Shown here one piece after another: positions 51,758-59,342 of a DNA stretch of 64,000 bases. Under the pieces are notes generated by a model, which was not told the DNA's origin, did not search any database, and saw only the letters and a list, made by a program, of their open reading frames with translations. This DNA is from CAZPDM01 sp964585305. GTDB lineage: Bacteria > Planctomycetota > Uabimicrobiia > Uabimicrobiales > JABWCH01. A program made the position numbers and the translations under genes. Location of the stretch: positions 1-64,000 of the forward strand of contig CAZPDM010000006.1 in assembly GCA_964585305.1 (NCBI GenBank), given 5' to 3'. Numbering within the stretch: the first letter of the stretch is position 1; each line of letters opens with the position of its first letter.

Positions 51758-53228
51758 ATGCCTAGAAAAAAAGCTGAGAATATTTTAACTAACACTCCTC
51801 TAACACCACAAATTCCGATTCCGACACAAACTTCTCCCACTATTATTCCTAATATACAATCACATACAGCTCTCCCTTCTCAAAATTTTGGGACAATAAG
51901 TCCTCAAAATTTTCCGCAAATAAATTCTCAAAATTTTCCAAATATGCCTGCAATAAATCCTCAAAATATTCCGAATATGCCTGCAATGCACTCTCAAAAT
52001 ATTCCGAATATGCCTGCAATGCACTCTCAAAATATTCCGAATATGCCNNNNNNNNNNNNNNNNNNNNNNNNNNNNNNNNNNNNNNNNNNNNNNNNNNNNN
52101 NNNNNNNNNNNNNNNNNNNNNNNNNNNNNNNNNNNNNNNNNNNNNNNTATGCAAGGAATGCCCAATTATGATCCTTCTCATATTGGACAATATCCAACTC
52201 CAATGTTTGCCCAAATGCAAGTGCAAATGATGCAAATGATGCAGATGATGCAAGCACAAGTAGGCATTCCAGGAATGGACACTGCAGCACAACCTTTTCA
52301 CCAATCACAAATTTCTGAAGAAATGGATCCTGGACTAGATGCAGATATTATTCGTCCGCATCATTTGAGAAGCGTGGTTAAACAACAAGAAGCGTTACCT
52401 GTGCAAGAAGTACTTGATTGCCTTTGCTTAACAGAAGATGGAAAATATTCATTAGGTGGAATTCCTAAAGGATGTACAATTGCTTTAGTAGGACCTCCTG
52501 GAAAAGGAAAAACTCGTACTGCTATAGCATCGCTTTGCAAAGTTGCTTACAGTGATATTCGTTGTGCTTTTGTTGTTGCAGAAGAAGGCTTTATAGACGA
52601 AAAAAAATCGGGTCGTGATGATTTATGCAGTCGTTTAACAAAAATTGGAATGAAGACATTAAATCTTTCTGAAGCACAATTCCAAAAAAAGGTTGCAAAA
52701 AATATTGCTGTCATACAAAGTCAGTATCACAAAGGTCATACTTGGGATAGCTTTGTTACACGTTATCGATTTATTATAGAAAAAGAAGGAATTCAATTTG
52801 TAATTATTGACTCACTTAATACCTTAGATCCTAGCAAAACTAAAACAGCAGATAATCTTTCTGCCTTAAAAACATACAATCATGAAAAAGGCGTAACTTG
52901 CCTTACTATTGGACAAATAAAAGATGCGGGTACACCTGTAGGCGGAGAAGCCTTAATTCATACAGCAGATGCTGTTTTCTTTTTAGAAGAAATTGGATTG
53001 GCTTCTAAAGAAATTGCTGAACAATGGGGAGCAAAATATAGAGATCGTATTACAGTTATTCGCTGTATTAAATCTGTTACTACCCCTATTTTTCCTAATC
53101 CTATTCGAGTTATTAGCGATGAAGAAAGTGGTGTATTAAAGATACATCCTAACCAACCTCAGGAATATCGCCCATTACCACTTCAACCAACAACTTTACC
53201 TAATGAATTGCCCATACCTGAAAAGTAA
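51758..53228 (+). CDS. KaiC/RadA-like RecA-fold ATPase with repetitive N-terminus, interrupted by an assembly gap
   Basis: One gene split by 100 N at 52048-52147. The left part encodes a Pro/Asn/Gln-rich low-complexity N-terminus ending in 11-residue repeats (NIPNMPAMHSQ). The right part continues with Gln/Met-rich sequence and then a RecA-superfamily ATPase: GGIPKGCTIALVG leads into Walker A GPPGKGKT, Walker B is FVIIDSLNTLD, and VTCLTIGQIKDAG is a KaiC/RadA-like sensor region. With 100 N the two parts fall in different frames, but a true gap length divisible by three restores one reading frame and fits whole 33-base repeats. There is no lon or zinc-finger domain as in RadA. The ATPase call is firm; its client is unknown. 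Confidence 0.72.
51925..52047 (+). repeat. Tandem 33-base repeat adjoining the scaffold gap
   Basis: Successive units of CAAAATATTCCGAATATGCC plus TGCAATGCACTCT, the first ones degenerate and the last two or three identical, run straight into the N gap. The gap is almost certainly a collapsed continuation of this repeat. Confidence 0.85.
52048..52147. other. Assembly gap (100 N)
   Basis: Exactly 100 N, a conventional placeholder for a gap of unknown size. Protein predictions crossing it are not reliable. Confidence 0.98.
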
Positions 53229-53372
53229 AATTTTCTGAATAAATTTTATTTTACATTGTCATTTTTATTGAGCTACCTACAGTTGCTTAACTTTTGCTTT
53301 TTGCCACAGCAAAAAGCAAATAAAAGTTATAGCATGTCCATTATTTTTATTCTTTTGGTTAAGGAGAAAAAG

Positions 53373-56300
53373 ATGAGGTTCAAAGTATTCCTCGCTTTGA
53401 TACTTTGTCTTGCTTTTTTGTTTTCGTCCTTGGCCCAAGCCCAACCAGATAGGCCATCTGATAATACAAAAAAAGAAGCCAAGATCGTTGATCCACCTAA
53501 CGATATGAAAAAAGCTAAAGAATTATTTTTAATTGCTTTAGCTTTAGAAAAAGAACAAAAATATGATGATGCATTTGTTTATTACAATGCGGTTATTGTA
53601 TTTTTCCAAAAACTGCCCAATAATGAAGGCAATACTTATGTAATGGCGGTATTAAATAATATGGCAGGTATTTTTGTTAACCAAGGCAAATATACCGAAG
53701 CTATTTCATTATTTAAAGCAGCTTTAGATCTAGCAGTCAAAGCAGATAATTACCGCGCTATGGCAGAATATTCTCATAAACTAGGGATTATATTCTCTCA
53801 ATTTGCAATCTGGGAAGCACAAAAAGCGCAAATGACAAATGTCATTACTCCCGATGGAAAGAAACTTGCTCAATTGCAAAGGATTATGCTTACCAAAGGG
53901 ACTTATACCCGCATGGCACAAGTAGAAGATGAATTTATTGATGATCGAATTCGTCTTCTTGGAACACAAAATCCTTTTACTCGTCAAAATGATCTTTATA
54001 CTAAACTAGTTAATATAAAAATCACCAGCGAGTTTAATCCTGAAGAAAAACTAACTCCAGATAATATTTCTTTTACCATCACAATTAACAAAGAAGGCTA
54101 TTTCCCTAATAATAAAAAGATTACTGTTCTTCCTAAAACAGAATATACAGAAATCAATGAAAAGTTATCCGCTCGCCCACGTCAAGTAGAAGCAATCATT
54201 ACAGAAGATTTCTATCGAAGTGGCCCGATTGCACCAGAAGAGATGACTCTTAGTTTAATTGAAGAAAAAGAAATTGGAAAAGCAATTTCAATTACCAAGG
54301 ATGAAAAATTCCGTCCAGGATATTATTCTTTAGTTATCAAGCAACGTGGATATGATCCTATTATAGAACAAATTGCTATTCATCCTGGAGAAGGTGTATT
54401 TTCTTTTAAACGCGAATTAAAAAGTTCGTTACGGTCTTTGACCTACAATATTCAAAGTGAACTCACTACTGTTGGTAGTGGTCAAATTATTCCTGATGAG
54501 ATTACTCTTAATCATCAACCTGTAGTTGCAGAGAATTGCAAAGTAAAACCAGGAGAATATACCTTAGTTATCAATAAAGAAGGCTATGAATCTATTGTCC
54601 GCAGAGAAGTTATTTATCCAAAAGATATGGGACATGAACTCAAAGCTATTATGAAACCATTGCTTCGTAAGGTTATTTTCCAAATTACAGGAGATTATGA
54701 ACCTAGCGAACCTTTGGTTCCTGATGCAGTTACTTTCAATGATCGTACTATTCAAAATGGCGATGAATTGCTACCTAATACCTATCGTTGCACTATTCAG
54801 AAAAAAGGTTATGATACCGATCGCGATATTTTAAATATTGAACCTAAAAAAGATCCATATATTTTAGTAAAACAACTCATTTCTATTCCACGCAGAGTAC
54901 GTCGTGAAATTACAGCAGAAGAGCCAGAAAAAATCGTCATTAATAATCTTGAAGTTTGCACATTAAGTAATCGAGATACCCAAACAGAAACTTTTAAACC
55001 AGGTATTCACAACTTAGTTATTAAAGCTGCTGGTTATGAACCTATTAACAAAAAGATCAAAATTCCACCAGGAGATACTGATTTCCTACTTAAAGAGGTT
55101 CTCCAACCTAAGCTGGTAAAAGTGGAAACATATATTACTCAAGATATTGCGCATGATGATCCTAATACCAAACCCACTATCACTTTAAAGAACAATAAAA
55201 ATGGACAAGAACGCGAGTTAAAATATGGTGATCTTATTCCACCAGAAGTTTATACTTTAACAGTAAAAATGGATGGATATGAACCGCAAGTTTCTGAGTT
55301 GAATATTAAACCTGATGAATTGCCACTAAAAGTAGAACGAAGATTAGAAGCTGCACAACGTCCTGTTATTACTGATATAACTGCGGAATATCCTGATGGT
55401 CCAATTTCTCCCGATCAAATTAAACTAGATGGAAAAGATATACCAAAACAATTCAAGATCAAACCAGGTACAAAGGGACTTATTATTACTAAAGAAGGTT
55501 ATAACCAAATTGATAAACAAATCAAAATTGGTGCAAATTCAACTCCTTTTATCTTGGCAGAACGTCTTGAAACTAAGCCACGTGTTGTTACATTCATTTT
55601 CAGAGATATGTACTCTCGACGGGAACTTGTCCCAGATGAAAAGATTTTTAATAAGAATACTTTATTAGGAAATACCATTATTATTAAACCTGGTGCATAC
55701 CATCTCAAAGCTAGTTTAAATGGTTATTTCCCAATAGACGAGACTGTAACAATTCCAGTCGGGGCGCAATCTTCTTATGAACTTGAAATGCTAATGATTC
55801 CACAAGAACGTGCCATTACTACTTATATTACAGGTGATTTTGAACCTGGCAAACGCCTTATCCCTGATGTTATCAAACTCACAGAAGTTTCTAAACCTAT
55901 TCAAGTTGATCTTTTACAAAAAGATAAAGTTGCTCCTGGTAGCTATGTTTTAGAAATCAAAAAAGAAGGTTATGATGCAGTTCAAGCAAGACTAGACATT
56001 TCTGCAGATAAAAATCCTTATGAAATCCGCAGAATTTTAATTAGTTCGCCTAGAAAAGTTGTCTATGATATTACAAGTAAATTTGATAATGAAAAGCTTG
56101 CTCCAGATTCGCTACTCTTTAATGGTCAACCGATTAAAGATGGTCAAGAAGTCAAACCTAATCCATATAGCTTACTCATTAAAAAAGCTGGCTATAATCA
56201 GATTATTGATCAACTTTCAGTAGAACCTTCTGCACAACCTTATGTCTTAAAGAAACAACTTGATCCACTTCCTGTTGTTGTTCTCTATGATATTAAGGGG

Positions 56301-57920
56301 GATGATGAAAAACAAACGCCTCTCCTTCCCGATCTCATCCAATTAAATGACAAGTTTGTCGATCAAAAAGCTGCGTTCTTACCAACACAATATAAACTTG
56401 TTATTGAGAAGATCGGTTTCAATAAGATTGAAGAAAATCTAGTTATCAAACCAAGCGACAAACCTTACACAATTAGTAAAATCATGGAAAGTTTGCCACG
56501 TGCTATTGAGTTAGCAATTGTTGGCGATTCTACACCTGATTTGCCATTTATACCTGAAGTGATTACTTTGAATGGTATTGACGCTGGCCATAGCGATAAT
56601 AAATTTAAACCAAGAAAATATCAGATGGATATTTTGCACGCTGGCTACTTCCCAGTACGTGAAGAAATTACTATTCCACCAGGTGAAAATGCTTTCTTAA
56701 TTTCTAAAGTTTTGGAAACCAAACCTAGAAGATTTGAAAGCAAGGTTACTTATGATGTTGCTCCACCAGATCCAGGCGATCCAGAAATTGCTTTTATTCC
56801 AGTTACTGGAAAAGGTGGTTTTATTAAAGCTGGAGATATGATAAAACCTGGTGAATACACATTCAAGTTGAAGAAATATGCGTATGAAGATATTGAACTT
56901 AGAAGATCTGTAGTACCAGACGAAACACCTTTTGTTTTAGATCGAGAAATGATAGCTAAGAAAGTTGTTCTTAATATCAATATTGTTCATGATATTGAGC
57001 CGCCTACAAACTTAGCACCGTTTACAGTATCTTTAATTGATAAGATCACAATGATTCCATCTTCTGTTCAAAATGGCAATAGAATTAAACCTGGCTCATT
57101 CTGGTTGGATGTACAACGTCCTGGCTATACCTTTGGTGGACGCCAAGATTTTGAAATTCGTCCCTCTGAAGAACCACAACTTATCAATAAGACCCTTAAA
57201 GCTAAACCACGTTCTATTTCCTTTAACATTATGAACGAAGACGGTATTATGATTGAAGCTTTTGAAATTCTAGTTAATGGACAAAAGATTGACTATCAAA
57301 AATCTTTCCAACCTGGAACAGAGCTTGATCTAGTTGCTAAGTTCAAGAAATACAAAACCGTTCAACAACGCATAACTATTGTTCCTGGCGAAGGTCCTTA
57401 CGTTGCACAAATTCCTCTAAAACTTTTAGTTCCTTATGAATTTGTTCTTTCAAGAAATGAAGAAGTTTTAGATAATATCAAGTATCCATATATTTTCTAC
57501 GCAGATTCTCAACCTATTGAACCACAACATACCGAAGCAGAAAAATCTTCTGGTTCTACACGTACCTATTATACTGTCAATGTAGATCCTACTGCTCGCA
57601 ACTTGAGAGTATTTGCTGGCTATCTGTTCACTCAAAAGAAACTTACTGAACTTCGTACTGGAGTTGGTGTTTTCACCAATATCAGCGTAGATAATTTGAT
57701 TGAACATCTCAAGCAAAAAGTTCGTAACGAAGGTAACAATCCAGCTGCCATTATTCCAACGATGGAGCGTATTATTAGTGCTCGTGAAATTAGCAAGTTA
57801 CGTCAATGTGCTGCGGCTGAAATTGATCAAATCATTCGACATATTCAAACCCTAAGGTTCTCTGGAAGTGATATGGTTAGAGTACAGAAGATCATGGATA
57901 CACTTGAAAAACTCAAATAG
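53373..57920 (+). CDS. Giant exported TPR + PEGA-array protein (copy 2)
   Basis: A 1515-residue protein starting at ATG 53373 with AAGGAGA seven bases upstream (an in-frame extension to 53256 has no ribosome binding site). The signal peptide is VFLALILCLAFLFSSLAQA. TPR region at about 40-150 (LALEKEQKYDDAFVYYNAV; FVNQGKYTEAISLFKAAL), then the R-I-R-L-L-G-T-Q-N-P-F motif and about 15 PEGA linkers. Landmarks match copy 1 in order: VEAIITEDFY, ITQDIAHDDPN, ITAEYPDGP, FIFRDMYSRREL, AKPRSISFN, ELDLVAKFKKYKT and a C-terminal FTNISVDNLIEHL. The two are full-length paralogs, diverged but never shuffled. A strong terminator follows. Ligand unknown. Confidence 0.86.
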   Translation: MRFKVFLALILCLAFLFSSLAQAQPDRPSDNTKKEAKIVDPPNDMKKAKELFLIALALEKEQKYDDAFVYYNAVIVFFQKLPNNEGNTYVMAVLNNMAGIFVNQGKYTEAISLFKAALDLAVKADNYRAMAEYSHKLGIIFSQFAIWEAQKAQMTNVITPDGKKLAQLQRIMLTKGTYTRMAQVEDEFIDDRIRLLGTQNPFTRQNDLYTKLVNIKITSEFNPEEKLTPDNISFTITINKEGYFPNNKKITVLPKTEYTEINEKLSARPRQVEAIITEDFYRSGPIAPEEMTLSLIEEKEIGKAISITKDEKFRPGYYSLVIKQRGYDPIIEQIAIHPGEGVFSFKRELKSSLRSLTYNIQSELTTVGSGQIIPDEITLNHQPVVAENCKVKPGEYTLVINKEGYESIVRREVIYPKDMGHELKAIMKPLLRKVIFQITGDYEPSEPLVPDAVTFNDRTIQNGDELLPNTYRCTIQKKGYDTDRDILNIEPKKDPYILVKQLISIPRRVRREITAEEPEKIVINNLEVCTLSNRDTQTETFKPGIHNLVIKAAGYEPINKKIKIPPGDTDFLLKEVLQPKLVKVETYITQDIAHDDPNTKPTITLKNNKNGQERELKYGDLIPPEVYTLTVKMDGYEPQVSELNIKPDELPLKVERRLEAAQRPVITDITAEYPDGPISPDQIKLDGKDIPKQFKIKPGTKGLIITKEGYNQIDKQIKIGANSTPFILAERLETKPRVVTFIFRDMYSRRELVPDEKIFNKNTLLGNTIIIKPGAYHLKASLNGYFPIDETVTIPVGAQSSYELEMLMIPQERAITTYITGDFEPGKRLIPDVIKLTEVSKPIQVDLLQKDKVAPGSYVLEIKKEGYDAVQARLDISADKNPYEIRRILISSPRKVVYDITSKFDNEKLAPDSLLFNGQPIKDGQEVKPNPYSLLIKKAGYNQIIDQLSVEPSAQPYVLKKQLDPLPVVVLYDIKGDDEKQTPLLPDLIQLNDKFVDQKAAFLPTQYKLVIEKIGFNKIEENLVIKPSDKPYTISKIMESLPRAIELAIVGDSTPDLPFIPEVITLNGIDAGHSDNKFKPRKYQMDILHAGYFPVREEITIPPGENAFLISKVLETKPRRFESKVTYDVAPPDPGDPEIAFIPVTGKGGFIKAGDMIKPGEYTFKLKKYAYEDIELRRSVVPDETPFVLDREMIAKKVVLNINIVHDIEPPTNLAPFTVSLIDKITMIPSSVQNGNRIKPGSFWLDVQRPGYTFGGRQDFEIRPSEEPQLINKTLKAKPRSISFNIMNEDGIMIEAFEILVNGQKIDYQKSFQPGTELDLVAKFKKYKTVQQRITIVPGEGPYVAQIPLKLLVPYEFVLSRNEEVLDNIKYPYIFYADSQPIEPQHTEAEKSSGSTRTYYTVNVDPTARNLRVFAGYLFTQKKLTELRTGVGVFTNISVDNLIEHLKQKVRNEGNNPAAIIPTMERIISAREISKLRQCAAAEIDQIIRHIQTLRFSGSDMVRVQKIMDTLEKLK

Positions 57921-57939
57921 TGTAACTTAGCCAATAAAA

Positions 57940-57974
57940 AATATGCGTGTTAGTGTTAAACTAACACGCATATT
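57940..57974. terminator. Rho-independent terminator after the second TPR+PEGA giant
   Basis: AATATGCGTGTTAGT (57940-57954) pairs perfectly with ACTAACACGCATATT (57960-57974), 15 bp with a 5-base loop, flanked by A-run and T-rich sequence. Confidence 0.88.
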
Positions 57975-58002
57975 TTCTAATATAAAGAATTAAGGAAAAA
58001 AA

Positions 58003-58602
58003 ATGCTTGTTATTTCATGTCATGCAGACACAGGTTTTTTCAACCATCGTCTGAAATATTTATCTAGAGAAATATTAGAAGGGCATCTTGACAATTTTAT
58101 TGGTGTTCATACTGTAATGACTGCCTATTTTTCTGGAAAACTAGATTATCCTTATGTTCGCATTGAGCTAACTTATGGGGAAGAAGAAGAGATGGATGGT
58201 GCAAAAGAAGTTTGTGAAACTTTAACCCCAAATGATATTGTCATGGTAGTAGATGTTACAGCAGCCCCAACCAAAAAAGATTTTGTCATTGAAAAATGTT
58301 TGGATACAAAATTATCCCATGCACTTAAAAAATCTCTCAAGAAATTTTCTTTTGACATATCTACAGGAACAGATGATCCTGTAGCAAATGAAGATGAAAG
58401 CGATGTCTATATACAAAAATGTCCTTATACTTTTTTTATGGGAATTCCGTGTACTGGTGGGGATTATAATGCTGGAATGGTACAGGCTAAAAAAGAAAGC
58501 ATTATAATAGTCTCTGAGGCTATATTACAAATTGCCAAAGATTATCCGGCAATTTGTGAACATTTAAATATTCATATTAAAAAAACAAGACTAGCGAAAT
58601 AA
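58003..58602 (+). CDS. Small M42/M20-like metallopeptidase-related protein
   Basis: A 199-residue protein with AAGGAAA before the ATG and no signal peptide. It keeps the order of metal-ligand motifs of co-catalytic zinc peptidases: SCHADTG (His/Asp near 7-9), GHLDNFIGV (Asp, about 30), LTYGEEEEMDGA (Glu pair, about 60), VVDVTAAP (Asp) and near the end GIPCTGGDYN. Classic M42 enzymes are about 350 residues because of an inserted dimerisation domain, so this would be a minimal form. It converges on the phosphopantetheinyl transferase gene with only 5 bases between stops. Exopeptidase activity is inferred from motif spacing only. Confidence 0.6.
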   Translation: MLVISCHADTGFFNHRLKYLSREILEGHLDNFIGVHTVMTAYFSGKLDYPYVRIELTYGEEEEMDGAKEVCETLTPNDIVMVVDVTAAPTKKDFVIEKCLDTKLSHALKKSLKKFSFDISTGTDDPVANEDESDVYIQKCPYTFFMGIPCTGGDYNAGMVQAKKESIIIVSEAILQIAKDYPAICEHLNIHIKKTRLAK

Positions 58603-58607
58603 TTTGC

Positions 58608-59285
58608 TTAAACAATAATTTTGGGTGGTAATGTAAGATATGTAAAAACATAATTTTCTTGAATACTATGGCCAATTTGAAAGCTATAACCTATTTCATA
58701 AACGGAACTAACTTTTTTCAATAATTTTGCTTCTAAGCAACTTTTTTCTTTATTCCAACTTATTTCTGCGTCTTTAAAATCTAAGAAAACACGATATTGT
58801 GGAAAAAAAGCTTTAAAAATAGTCTCTTTTGCTGAAAATAATAAAAAAAAACGTAAATAACAATTTTCTTTTTCTTCTTCTAGCCACTTCTTTTCACACG
58901 GAAGACTAATACGATCTGCTAAATCCCAAGTAATATTAGAATTGATAAATTCAATATCAATACCAATACCATCGCTATCTTTTTGCCAAGCAACTGCTGA
59001 TAATCCTATATTTGTGCTATGACTGATAGCCCCTACAATCCCCTTTGGCCATAAAGGCTCACCATTATCTCCTCTTAAAACGGGAGCTTTAATCCCTATA
59101 TTCGCTAAAGCCTGATGAGCAGCAACGCGTCCTATCCAAAATTCTTGACGCCGCTTTTCTACAGCGTGAGGACTAAGTAAATTCCATTCTTCAGGATATA
59201 TTTCAGGCATTAACAAAGGCGTCCATATTTGGACAGCAAAGCCAAATTTTTTATCAAATGGTGTAATAAAATGTGGGAGTACCAT
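58608..59285 (-). CDS. 4'-phosphopantetheinyl transferase (Sfp/EntD type)
   Basis: A 225-residue enzyme that transfers phosphopantetheine from coenzyme A to a serine of acyl or peptidyl carrier proteins. Visible motifs are WIGRVAAHQAL (residues 50-60), DNGEPLWPKG, AISHS, the Mg-binding GIDIE (Asp110, Glu112) and FSAKETIFKA (150-159, with Glu154 and Lys158). The length matches the Sfp/EntD group rather than the small AcpS. No carrier protein, polyketide or peptide synthetase lies in the window, so its client is elsewhere. The ATG at 59285 has no clear ribosome binding site. Confidence 0.88.
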   Translation of the reverse strand: MVLPHFITPFDKKFGFAVQIWTPLLMPEIYPEEWNLLSPHAVEKRRQEFWIGRVAAHQALANIGIKAPVLRGDNGEPLWPKGIVGAISHSTNIGLSAVAWQKDSDGIGIDIEFINSNITWDLADRISLPCEKKWLEEEKENCYLRFFLLFSAKETIFKAFFPQYRVFLDFKDAEISWNKEKSCLEAKLLKKVSSVYEIGYSFQIGHSIQENYVFTYLTLPPKIIV

Positions 59286-59308
59286 AAAAAAATCTTTTTG
59301 TTTATAAC

Positions 59309-59337
59309 AAAGACGCAGGTTATTAACCTGCGTCTTT
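59309..59337 (-). terminator. Terminator after the coiled-coil kinase gene
   Basis: AAAGACGCAGGTTA (59309-59322) and TAACCTGCGTCTTT (59324-59337) form an almost uninterrupted palindrome immediately past the kinase stop codon. It lies between two minus-strand genes and separates their transcripts. Confidence 0.8.
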
Positions 59338-59342
59338 ATTTT

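Noticed and set aside
52048..52147. A true boundary between two separate genes at the N gap.
   Set aside because: The repeat and the partial codons at both gap edges fit one reading frame with a gap divisible by three, and the right-hand part has no ribosome binding site visible before its first ATG.
51849..52308. Several minus-strand open frames spanning the N gap.
   Set aside because: They run through unknown bases and mirror the coding tandem repeat; they have no ribosome binding site and no plausible protein.
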